Shown here: positions 1-7,436 of the stretch, piece by piece
How the letters are laid out: each line of letters begins with the position of its first letter
Numbering within the stretch: the stretch's first letter is position 1
Assembly (NCBI GenBank): GCA_029560455.1
Contig: JAKQKW010000083.1
Location: 1-20,590 of the forward strand
Origin: Candidatus Rifleibacteriota bacterium
Lineage (GTDB): Bacteria > Riflebacteria > Ozemobacteria > Ozemobacterales > Ozemobacteraceae
DNA: 20,590 nucleotides
Reading direction: 5' to 3'
The notes under the pieces: model-generated
Database searches by the model: none
Told to the model about the DNA's origin: nothing
What the model saw: only the letters and a program-made list of their open reading frames with translations
Translations under genes and position numbers: made by a program

Positions 1-296
1 AGAATCTGAAAGCCGAGGCAGCCATGATTAACTGACTTAGGGTCATAGTAGGTCTGATACTTCTGATATTGCAGAAATCGGCCGACATCATGAAAGAGAC
101 CGATGGCTTCTCCCAGAACCACATCTGACTCCGCCCATTCCAGATCGGTTGCAATTTCCCGGGCTTCATCGGCAACTCGAAGAGAGTGCTGCAGCTTGAG
201 CTCCATCATCGGGTGCAGTTTAGCATCGACATCACGAAATGTGTCGACATAACTGTTAAAACGCTGCCTTAATCGGGAAAAATCATGACGGTCCAT
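1..296 (-). CDS. HD-domain phosphohydrolase, N-terminal part (cut by window edge)
   Basis: I translated 98 codons from the ATG at 296 to the left edge with no stop, so the C-terminus lies outside the window. The fragment carries the start of an HD metal-binding domain: an early histidine (LQHSLRVA, H37), then the diagnostic His-Asp pair in LFHDVGRF (H69-D70), then a later histidine (H91). HD proteins are metal-dependent phosphohydrolases acting on nucleotides or signalling nucleotides; the substrate cannot be told from this part. There is no signal peptide, so it is probably cytosolic. It lies 55 bp downstream of the exported-protein gene on the same strand and may be cotranscribed with it. 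The SD upstream of the ATG is weak. Confidence 0.75.
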   Translation of the reverse strand, partial: MDRHDFSRLRQRFNSYVDTFRDVDAKLHPMMELKLQHSLRVADEAREIATDLEWAESDVVLGEAIGLFHDVGRFLQYQKYQTYYDPKSVNHGCLGFQI

Positions 297-351
297 CTGT
301 TATATCCGATTTCCGGGCAAACGAATGCTTTTTGCTGCACCCCTGCCGCCT

Positions 352-1281
352 TTAGTTAGAGAAAGAACTGTCGGTAAAAACCTGTGTCAGACCACCGGCA
401 GCCAGTTTGAAAATCTGAAAATCACACCAGCCGGTTTCAGGATAGTTCCAGATTCCCCAGAAATAGAGAGTTCCGTTTGCCTTGAATACTGAATAAAGCG
501 TGTAGTTTGGCAGCACTTTGCAGCTTCCATCGGCCAGAAAAACAGATGTGAATTCTTCGTCATATTCTTCGCTGACGCTGAAACCGCCTCTGACAAATCT
601 GACCTTTTCAAAGCCAGTCTCTGACAAACCGCTGATCTTTTTTAACTTCAGATGGTCTGCAATGAATTTTTCCAGTTCAGGCCCGGTGAGGTTCTGTGCC
701 GCTGAACTTGAAGAAGTCAGCGGAATAAAGCTTTTATCTGCAGCAAAAAACTTCTGCAAACGAGTTTCAGCTTCAGCAAAGTCGGTATCGACAAGCGGTA
801 TGACCTGTACCAACGGCGCTTTTTCGGCGGCAACCAGTAAAGATGGCTGGTTTTCTTCACCAGAATTGTCTGGAACTTTGAAACAAAAAGCGCTGTTCAT
901 AATTTCAAAATAGAATTCGCTTATCTCAACCGGAATTGTTGCGGTCGCAGTAAGCATCAAGGCCTGCATGCCCTTTTTAATCAGGCTTTTCTCCAGATAG
1001 AAAGCTGTCATACTTTCAAAGTCATCGTTTTCAAGATAATTGCTGACCGGCGGCTCTTCCTGGTTTATTTCTCCGGTAAAATAGCGCGGGTTAACAACCC
1101 CGTTGATCGAAAAGAATATATCCTTTTCAAGTTCGAGCTGCCATTTTCCCGGGTCATGATAAACCATCTCATGGGTTTCGGGAACGGCGGCAAACTCGAT
1201 GTCGGCTTCAGATTCGGCCAGAACCGTCTGAAAGCCTGAGAAAAAAACAAATATTGAAAATACGGCCAGCAACCTGATCAT
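352..1281 (-). CDS. Exported protein of unknown function (309 aa)
   Basis: The protein begins with a clear Sec signal peptide: a short basic start, a hydrophobic core rich in Phe, Val and Leu, and probable cleavage after VLA at about residue 22. The mature part is acidic and mixed in composition, with no transmembrane segment or motif I recognise. The C-terminal third is rich in aromatic residues and Gly, suggesting beta structure. The start is supported by AGGAG about six bases before the ATG. It lies downstream of lysA on the same strand, with a stem-loop between them (1327-1360), so it may be read separately or by read-through. I do not recognise a family and assign no function. Confidence 0.75.
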   Translation of the reverse strand: MIRLLAVFSIFVFFSGFQTVLAESEADIEFAAVPETHEMVYHDPGKWQLELEKDIFFSINGVVNPRYFTGEINQEEPPVSNYLENDDFESMTAFYLEKSLIKKGMQALMLTATATIPVEISEFYFEIMNSAFCFKVPDNSGEENQPSLLVAAEKAPLVQVIPLVDTDFAEAETRLQKFFAADKSFIPLTSSSSAAQNLTGPELEKFIADHLKLKKISGLSETGFEKVRFVRGGFSVSEEYDEEFTSVFLADGSCKVLPNYTLYSVFKANGTLYFWGIWNYPETGWCDFQIFKLAAGGLTQVFTDSSFSN

Positions 1282-1326
1282 AACAAGCTCCTGAATTTCG
1301 CTCAGAAGCTTTATAGCACTTCATTG

Positions 1327-1360
1327 CCCAACAGACAACAGAATTCTGCAGCCTGTTGGG
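1327..1360 (-). terminator. Stem-loop between lysA and the exported-protein gene
   Basis: An 8-bp perfect inverted repeat, CCCAACAG and CTGTTGGG, encloses a loop containing the palindrome CAGAATTCTG. It sits just after the lysA stop when read on the minus strand. No good T-run follows in that direction, so termination may be weak. The 5' partner CCCAA can alternatively pair with TTGGG made by bases 1367-1371 on the minus strand. Confidence 0.4.
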
Positions 1361-1390
1361 TAATTCCCCAAAAATAAGTTTTATAAAATA

Positions 1391-2647
1391 TCAGAAGCTT
1401 TTGAGTCGAGCAAAATCAAGGGTGGCAAAGTGGTCTTCAAGCGTTTCGGCGCGCCTGATTTCGACAACGCTCCCGTCACAGCGTCGCAACAGTTCAGCAG
1501 AGCGCAGCTGGCCGTTGTAATTAAAACCCATTGCATGCCCATGCGCACCAGTTGTGTGAATAACCACGAGATCACCGGGCTCAAGCTCAGGCAGCATGCG
1601 TTCTACAGCAAATTTATCATTGTTTTCACATAATGAGCCGGTCACATCGTATTTATGATCGTGCGGCAACTGCTCTTTCCCGGGCACAGTAATGTGATGA
1701 TAGGCACCGTACATTCCGGGCCGCATCAGATTGGCCATGCTGGCGTCGAGACCAGCGTAATCACGATAGATATGCTTCAGATGGCGTACGCGCGCCACCA
1801 GCCAGCCATAAGGGCCTGTAACCATGCGGCCGTTTTCCATGACAATCCTTAGCGGGAAAAGGCCATTCGCTGCTATCAGTCTGTCGTATTCGCTTTTTAT
1901 GCCCTGTGAAATCATCTCAAGATCGAGTTCTTTTTCTTCAGGGCGATAAGGAACACCGTAACCGCCGCCAAGATCGACAAATTCGATGCTAACGCCGGTC
2001 TTCTGGCTGATTTCGACAACCAGCTCAAAGAGAATCCGGGCGGTTTCGATGTGATATTCCTCGTTCAATTCATTCGAAGCAACCATTGTGTGCAGCCCGA
2101 AGCGCTTAACACCCTTTTCTCTGGCAATCCGATAAGCTTCGATGATCTGGGGGCGGGTCAGGCCGTATTTGGCTTCTTCAGGGCTGCCGATAATGACGTT
2201 GCCGTCCTTCAGGGGGCCCGGGTTGTATCTGAAACTGAGAATTTCCGGCATTCCAGATACCTTTTCGAGAAAATCAATATGGCTGATATCATCGAGATTA
2301 ATAATTGCAGCGAGCTTGGCCGCAGCAGCGAATTCCTCTGCCGGCGTATTGTTCGAAGAGAACATGATACTTTCACCAGTTATACCGGCTTTTTCAGCAA
2401 GAATCAGTTCTGCCATCGAACTACAGTCAGCACCCATGCCACATTCTTTGAGAACTTTAAGTATGAATGGGTTAGGAAGCGCCTTAACGGCAAAATAATT
2501 TATAAAACCCGGCATCCAGCCGAAAATACTATTCAACCTGGCAGCGTTGCCCCTCATCATGCTCTCGTCATAGATGTGAAAAGGTGTAAGGTGCTTCTGT
2601 GTCAGTTCAAGAAGCTGACTGTGACTCAATGGAAAATTATACTGCAT
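1391..2647 (-). CDS. lysA: Diaminopimelate decarboxylase, divergent subfamily
   Basis: A fold-type III PLP decarboxylase of 418 residues, normal for the family, predicted to convert meso-diaminopimelate to lysine in the cytosol. Visible motifs in order are the PLP-lysine site YFAVKALPNP (K55), the glycine loop DLGGGYG (226-231), ENGR (271-274), RPGMYGAYHHI (309-319) and CENND (340-344), which corresponds to the family's catalytic CESxD. Two usual residues differ. The stacking-His motif HxGS reads MVAS (188-191), although a His remains at 186. The usual GAYG near the C-terminus reads GAHG (367-370). The start has GGAG about seven bases upstream. The aspartate kinase gene ends 18 bp upstream, which supports the lysine pathway. 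Another amino-acid decarboxylase specificity is possible but less likely. Confidence 0.85.
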   Translation of the reverse strand: MQYNFPLSHSQLLELTQKHLTPFHIYDESMMRGNAARLNSIFGWMPGFINYFAVKALPNPFILKVLKECGMGADCSSMAELILAEKAGITGESIMFSSNNTPAEEFAAAAKLAAIINLDDISHIDFLEKVSGMPEILSFRYNPGPLKDGNVIIGSPEEAKYGLTRPQIIEAYRIAREKGVKRFGLHTMVASNELNEEYHIETARILFELVVEISQKTGVSIEFVDLGGGYGVPYRPEEKELDLEMISQGIKSEYDRLIAANGLFPLRIVMENGRMVTGPYGWLVARVRHLKHIYRDYAGLDASMANLMRPGMYGAYHHITVPGKEQLPHDHKYDVTGSLCENNDKFAVERMLPELEPGDLVVIHTTGAHGHAMGFNYNGQLRSAELLRRCDGSVVEIRRAETLEDHFATLDFARLKSF

Positions 2648-2665
2648 GTGCTTCTCCGTATTTTT

Positions 2666-4009
2666 TCAGGCCTGCGACGGTGCGCTTTCAAAAAAGACCC
2701 GGTGGAGTTCCTGAACACAGGTTTCACCCTGAGCGTCATCGACTATGAAACTGATATTAACTTTTGACGCACCCTGAGAAATCATCTGAACGTTAATACC
2801 CTTGTTATTCAGCACTTTAAAGGTTTTTTCAAGAATTTCAGAAGAGTGCCTGACGTTACCAACCATGGTAATGATGGTTTTGCCAGTCTTGATGCCGACG
2901 TTGGCTATTTTTTCGAGCTCCCGTTTCAGACCATCGAGCTGGCCATTGCGGCTGTCGAGCGTCAGCGAAATGCTGACTTCGCTGGTGGCAAGCATGTCGA
3001 CCGAAATTCTCTGTTCATCAAAAATCTGAAAAACCCTCGCCAGAAAGCCATATTGGCCAAGCATTCGGGTTGAAACAATGTCGACGAGCGTAACATTCTT
3101 CTTCAGGGTCAGAACCCGCAACAGTTCGTCTTTGTCGTCAAATCGGCTCAAAATGAGGGTGCCGGGGTGAGATGGATTATATGAATTCTTGACTCTGAAC
3201 GGAATATTCCTGGACATGGCCGGCAGCATCGAGCGTGGGTGTAGAACCTTTGCTCCGAAATATGCCAGTTCGCTTGCCTCTTCGAACGAAATGTTCTTAA
3301 CCGGCTGAGCAACGGGTACAACCCGAGGGTCGGTGGTAAGAATGCCGTCGACGTCTTTCCAGACCATGATTTCTCTGGCTTTTAGGGCAGCGCCCAGTAC
3401 CGAAGCTGTCAAATCGCTTCCGCCTCGCCCGAGGGTTGTGATAGCGCCATTGTGATCTTTGGCGATAAAACCGGTGACAATCGGGGTATATGCGTAGTCG
3501 GACTGCAGAGCTGAAAACGCTTCGCCGATTCGGTTATAGCTCTCATCAAGCAGTTCAGCATTGGTGAAATCAGAATTACTGACGAAGCCGATATCGAAAG
3601 CATCAAAAAATTTTGCATTGATACCCGATCTGCTGAGGTGAGCTGCCAGAATTCTTACCGACAGCCGTTCTCCGAAAGAAACCAGATAGTCTTTAGTGCG
3701 CGGTGATACTTCGCGAATCAGTGAGATACCCTCGAGGAGCTTCTGCAGTTCATCGAGCAGGCTGCGGATCTCTGCAGTCCCGATCTGCAGTTCAGCAGCG
3801 ACCGAGTAATGCAGATTACAGATTTCTTCGATGCATACCTTGCCATTTACAGCTCTTTCGGCGGCTGCAAGAAGGTTGTCTGTGGTTTTTCCCATGGCTG
3901 AGGCGACAATTACCGGTCGTTCGGCCAGAAACATTTTTATAATGTCGGTAACATGTCTGATTCTTTCGGCATTGGCGACTGAGCTGCCACCAAATTTCAT
4001 GACTATCAT
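2666..4009 (-). CDS. lysC: Aspartate kinase (monofunctional)
   Basis: This enzyme phosphorylates aspartate, the first step towards lysine, threonine and methionine. The N-terminal kinase domain shows KFGGSS (5-10), SFGERLS (111-117), GRGGSD (194-199) and KDVDGILTTDPR (218-229). Two ACT domains follow at about 306-375 and 378-445, the second containing SQGASKVNISF; such domains normally bind lysine or threonine for feedback inhibition. The 447-residue length fits a monofunctional enzyme with no fused homoserine dehydrogenase. The ATG at 4009 has GAGG seven bases upstream. A second ATG three codons in is possible but has poorer spacing. It is the promoter-proximal gene of the lysC-lysA pair. 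Confidence 0.95.
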   Translation of the reverse strand: MIVMKFGGSSVANAERIRHVTDIIKMFLAERPVIVASAMGKTTDNLLAAAERAVNGKVCIEEICNLHYSVAAELQIGTAEIRSLLDELQKLLEGISLIREVSPRTKDYLVSFGERLSVRILAAHLSRSGINAKFFDAFDIGFVSNSDFTNAELLDESYNRIGEAFSALQSDYAYTPIVTGFIAKDHNGAITTLGRGGSDLTASVLGAALKAREIMVWKDVDGILTTDPRVVPVAQPVKNISFEEASELAYFGAKVLHPRSMLPAMSRNIPFRVKNSYNPSHPGTLILSRFDDKDELLRVLTLKKNVTLVDIVSTRMLGQYGFLARVFQIFDEQRISVDMLATSEVSISLTLDSRNGQLDGLKRELEKIANVGIKTGKTIITMVGNVRHSSEILEKTFKVLNNKGINVQMISQGASKVNISFIVDDAQGETCVQELHRVFFESAPSQA

Positions 4010-4096
4010 GCAGAAACCTCGTGATTAAAATTGAACGACCAGAGAGCGAAGCAGTTTAAACGGTGCGGCGGCAAAACACAAGCCTGGAAAAGAGAA

Positions 4097-4141
4097 ACCG
4101 GGTGATACATCGATGCCTTGCTTCATCGAGTATCACCCGGT
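4097..4141 (-). terminator. Long hairpin terminator after the C25 peptidase gene
   Basis: The arms at 4097-4115 and 4124-4141 pair over 18 bp with a single bulged A and an 8-base loop. Read on the minus strand the stem is followed by TTTCTCTTTTCC, a broken T-tract. It lies 17 bp past the peptidase stop codon and before lysC, so it should separate the two units. Confidence 0.8.
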
Positions 4142-4157
4142 CAATCAGACAATCAGA

Positions 4158-6215
4158 TCAGCGGATGTTGATTTTGCCCATGAACGGAATGGCGTTGGCG
4201 GCGGTTACAACCACCATTGCTTCGCCATTGGCCGGAACAGAGCTCAGGTTAACATCGACAGAACCGTCGGCATCAACGAAAGCGGCGCCCAGCAGAGTGT
4301 CGTTGGCGCTGATACCAACATAAGAACCGGCGGGAGCGTTAACTTTAACCGAAGTGGTTCTGGCGTTGATTTCGTTGTCGAAGCTGACTCTCATGGCTTT
4401 CGGCTGACCCATGAAGGTCTTCAGCGCGGGGTCGCCCATGAGGTGGTAGATTTCCCAGTAGTATTGCTTGCGGCTTGAATTCGACTGTTCAACAGCCAGG
4501 TTACCGGCCATCATGAAACCAGCATTAGAGGTGCCATTGCCTTCGAACAGAGCTTCGAAAGCGCCGGGGCCGGTTTTTTCCTTGAGCGGGGGAACGCCGT
4601 CATTGTTGGGTTTTACGATGGCATGCAGACCAACGCCCCACCAGAAATCTTCATCCCAGTAGGTGTTGTTCGAGCCGCCAACATAACCGATAGCGCCGGC
4701 ATCTTTGGCTCTGAGCCACGCTTCGCCGAAGCACTGGGCCAGTTCGAATTTGTTGGTGATGCAGCAGTTACCGATAACGAAGGGGTATTTGCCTTTGTTG
4801 CCGAGATTCATGATGTTGCTGATGCTGAAGCTCGGATCAGCCCATGAAGTCGGAGAACCGTGAGCGGTGTAGTTAACGTAGCAGGCGCCCTTGGCGACAT
4901 CAGCGACGATTTTGGCTTCGTTCTGATGTGAACCGGCTGACAGGTAGGTGGCTACATTTCTGAAACCTTTTTCTTCGTTGATGTAGTATTTTTTGGCATA
5001 GTTGATGTGGGGCCAGCCGTGGCTTCTTGCCCAGCTGCCATCCCAGCCGGCGACGAGAACTACGTCATCGAGGAAGGAAGGATCGGCAAACTGGAATTTT
5101 TCGTATTCGAGGGTTTTGTCGATCTGGGGCTGCAGCTGACTGAGGTCACTGGCTGAGAAGCGGCCGGTGAGAATGTCAGGCAGGAAATCGCCGGGGGTTA
5201 CGGCTGCATAATAGAGGTCAGTGATGTGAGTGTTGGTCTGGCCTTTGAAAGCCGGAATCTTTTCATTGTCGCCAACAAAGAGCACATAGCTCGGAGCCGG
5301 CATATCAGCGGTCGGATTATTGTAAAGGTTATGGATATATTCTTTCAGGGCGGCAGTAAAGGCAGCACCGGTGCCGAACTGGTCAGCATAAACGACCTGA
5401 ACCTTGAAACCCTTCTGGGTTTTCCAGGCGACGAAGGGGGCGAGAGCATCTTTGAAAGCCGGATCAGCAACGATCAGGTAGCTCTGAACGGCATTTCTTT
5501 CGCCAAAGCGCAGGGCTTCGGGAACGACGACGAGCGATTCCATCCAGCTGAAAGCCGGTGACCAGAGGCTTTCATGTTCGGATCTGGTTTTGCTCATATC
5601 AGCGTTTTCCATGACAACTTCAAATTCGATGTTGTTGTAAACAACGATTTTATTTTCGATCGGGTTGTATTTAACCGGAGCGATGGTCAGGTGGGCAAGG
5701 CGCATGTGGCGCATTACACCGATGTCTTTGATGCAGGTCAGCTGCTGGCCATGAAAGCCTTTGAAAACGTAGGCAGACTGTTCATAGATAAAAGGAACTT
5801 CTGAACCGTCTTTTGGGGCAGAAGGCTGTCTCGGGAAAATGCGGGTGGAAACGCCATAGTCAGCCAGGTTGTATTCCTGGGTGTCATAGCTTTTCACTTC
5901 GATTCTGAAATTGGCGCCAAACGGAATCTGGATCAGTTTGGTGATGACGGGGAGCTGAGGGGCGCCGTATTCGCCGCCGAAGAAGAATTCGGGTGAATAC
6001 ATGACAGTGAAGCTTCCCTTGGGGGTTTCTGCATCATAAAAATACAGTTTGTCGAGCGAGCAGCTCATGCGCATGGTCATTTCGCCCTGACCACCCATCT
6101 TGTGGGAAATTACCTTGAGCCCGCTGCCTTTGGCATCTTTGAGCTCGAGTTCACCAGCAAAAACAACACCGGTCAACATTACCATCATTACAAAAAATAC
6201 AAAAAACTTCTTCAC
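4158..6215 (-). CDS. Secreted gingipain-like cysteine peptidase (family C25)
   Basis: The 685-residue precursor has a signal peptide (residues 1-20, cleavage near VFA-GE). A propeptide-like beta-rich region of about 200 residues follows, then a catalytic C25 domain at about 245-600. The catalytic histidine is in NYTAHGS (H452) and the cysteine is in IGNCC (C484 or C485); alignment of the following Phe favours C485. CFGEAWLRA (495-503) matches the conserved segment after the gingipain nucleophile. An Ig-like beta module forms the last 85 residues. There is no added C-terminal domain of the type IX secretion kind. The start codon is GTG, with AGGGGA about eight bases upstream. The gene is monocistronic: a putative promoter lies at 6371-6397 and a hairpin terminator follows. 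Substrate preference cannot be told. Confidence 0.88.
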   Translation of the reverse strand: MKKFFVFFVMMVMLTGVVFAGELELKDAKGSGLKVISHKMGGQGEMTMRMSCSLDKLYFYDAETPKGSFTVMYSPEFFFGGEYGAPQLPVITKLIQIPFGANFRIEVKSYDTQEYNLADYGVSTRIFPRQPSAPKDGSEVPFIYEQSAYVFKGFHGQQLTCIKDIGVMRHMRLAHLTIAPVKYNPIENKIVVYNNIEFEVVMENADMSKTRSEHESLWSPAFSWMESLVVVPEALRFGERNAVQSYLIVADPAFKDALAPFVAWKTQKGFKVQVVYADQFGTGAAFTAALKEYIHNLYNNPTADMPAPSYVLFVGDNEKIPAFKGQTNTHITDLYYAAVTPGDFLPDILTGRFSASDLSQLQPQIDKTLEYEKFQFADPSFLDDVVLVAGWDGSWARSHGWPHINYAKKYYINEEKGFRNVATYLSAGSHQNEAKIVADVAKGACYVNYTAHGSPTSWADPSFSISNIMNLGNKGKYPFVIGNCCITNKFELAQCFGEAWLRAKDAGAIGYVGGSNNTYWDEDFWWGVGLHAIVKPNNDGVPPLKEKTGPGAFEALFEGNGTSNAGFMMAGNLAVEQSNSSRKQYYWEIYHLMGDPALKTFMGQPKAMRVSFDNEINARTTSVKVNAPAGSYVGISANDTLLGAAFVDADGSVDVNLSSVPANGEAMVVVTAANAIPFMGKINIR

Positions 6216-6370
6216 TACCTGTCCCCTTTCGACATACTACATTCTGCCAGGAGTTAAACCTCCGGGCCATACATGATTGCCCTTTCGGTACAACCGTGAA
6301 AACCAATGTCTTAAAGCGCACCAGAAAAATGGGTGTGACTAAAGCAAAGATTTTCTCTCCAGCGCTTCAG

Positions 6371-6397
6371 CTTATAGAAATTCAGCGGCATTGTCAA
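6371..6397 (-). promoter_or_regulatory. Putative sigma70-type promoter for the C25 peptidase gene
   Basis: On the minus strand a perfect TTGACA (6392-6397) is followed after 15 bases by TATAAG (6371-6376). The spacer is shorter than the 17-base optimum. It would give a leader of roughly 150 bases, which contains a small GGAG/CTCC hairpin (about 6247-6266). The rest of the 6216-6613 intergenic stretch shows T-rich and A-rich runs but no convincing gene. Confidence 0.45.
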
Positions 6398-6613
6398 TGC
6401 ACGGAACCAGATTTTTTTTGTTTTTTTGTCATCTGCCTGTTACAAAGGGCGGAGGTACATTCGCGTAACAAAAAAAATACTAAAACAAACCACTCCTCTG
6501 TCAAAGTTGAATCTGTAGTTTTGCCGTCATTCCGTGTTCTCGAATTTGTAATGGAAAAACTCAAGGCATTCAATTATATTTGCTGAAGATCCATAAAATT
6601 TAAGGAGGAAAAA

Positions 6614-7297
6614 ATGCAAAAAATCCTGTTTCTAGTTATCACTGCACTCTTAACAGTAACCTGTCTGCAGGCACAGCCGGCAGTTCCGGAATTCGCTCCC
6701 CTCCCCTATGCTTTTGATGCGCTGGAACCGTATATTGACGCCCAGACCATGGAAATCCATTACAGCCGCCATCATCGCGCCTATTATGACAACATGCTGA
6801 AGGCTGCTTCAGGCACCACCTTTCTCGAACGTGGTCTGAATGAAGCTCTTGCCGAAATCGCCAGCTGGCCGGAAGCCCTGCGCAACAATGCCGGCGGGCA
6901 TTTCAATCATGACCTGTTCTGGCGGGTGATGGCACCAAAGGCCGGCGGTGAGCCTCAGGGCAAGCTTGCCGAAAAGATCAACGCCGCTTTTGAAAACTTT
7001 GAAAAATTCAAGGAAGAATTCAAAAAAGCCGCAACTGGCCGCTTTGGCAGTGGCTGGGCATGGTTGTGTGTCGACACAGACGGCAGCCTGTTCATCACCT
7101 CGACTGCCAACCAGGATAATCCGCTAATGAATGTCGGCAACCGCAAAGGCATACCGATTCTCGGCCTGGATGTCTGGGAACATGCTTACTACCTGAAATA
7201 CCAGAACCAGCGCGGCAGCTACATCGACGCCTTCTGGAACGTCATCAACTGGCCTGAAGTTGCGTCAAGACTTGAACGGGCTCTCGCAGCCAACTGA
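6614..7297 (+). CDS. sodA: Exported superoxide dismutase, Mn/Fe family, Mn-type residues
   Basis: The enzyme dismutates superoxide to oxygen and peroxide. The four metal ligands are visible: H49 (MEIHYSRHH), H99 (GHFNHD), D186 and H190 (DVWEHAYY). Gly95, four residues before the second ligand, and Gln167 in TANQD are the pattern typical of manganese rather than iron enzymes. Residues 1-20 form a signal peptide with likely cleavage at LQA-QP, so the enzyme should act in the periplasm or outside; most bacterial Mn-SODs are cytosolic. The ATG has a near-ideal AAGGAGG SD. It is a single-gene unit closed by a hairpin at 7306-7333. No clear promoter is visible upstream. Confidence 0.93.
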   Translation: MQKILFLVITALLTVTCLQAQPAVPEFAPLPYAFDALEPYIDAQTMEIHYSRHHRAYYDNMLKAASGTTFLERGLNEALAEIASWPEALRNNAGGHFNHDLFWRVMAPKAGGEPQGKLAEKINAAFENFEKFKEEFKKAATGRFGSGWAWLCVDTDGSLFITSTANQDNPLMNVGNRKGIPILGLDVWEHAYYLKYQNQRGSYIDAFWNVINWPEVASRLERALAAN

Positions 7298-7305
7298 CCA
7301 TAACC

Positions 7306-7343
7306 GGGTGGCGATCAGAACAGGTCGCCGCCCTTATTCTTTT
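7306..7343 (+). terminator. Rho-independent terminator after sodA
   Basis: GGGTGGCGA (7306-7314) pairs with TCGCCGCCC (7325-7333) over 9 bp including one G-U pair, with a 10-base loop. TTATTCTTTT follows. It lies 8 bp past the stop codon. Confidence 0.8.
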
Positions 7344-7436
7344 CGCTCGTAAAGTCCTGGTTAGTAAATATCCCTGTTGTTTTCCTGTTCTGTTTTGATT
7401 TTTTCACAGATCTGATTTATATAAGGAACAGGGCCT

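Noticed and set aside
2051..2767. A 238-codon plus-strand ORF opposite lysA
   Set aside because: It lies antisense to a gene with clear decarboxylase motifs, has no SD and no recognisable domain.
6296..6586. A 96-codon plus-strand ORF upstream of sodA
   Set aside because: No SD, low-complexity composition, and it overlaps the promoter and leader of the minus-strand peptidase gene.
7395..7423. TTGATT/TATATA promoter for the sensor kinase
   Set aside because: Spacing is 17 but the start would fall just before the ATG and remove the AAGGA/AGGG SD; support is too weak.
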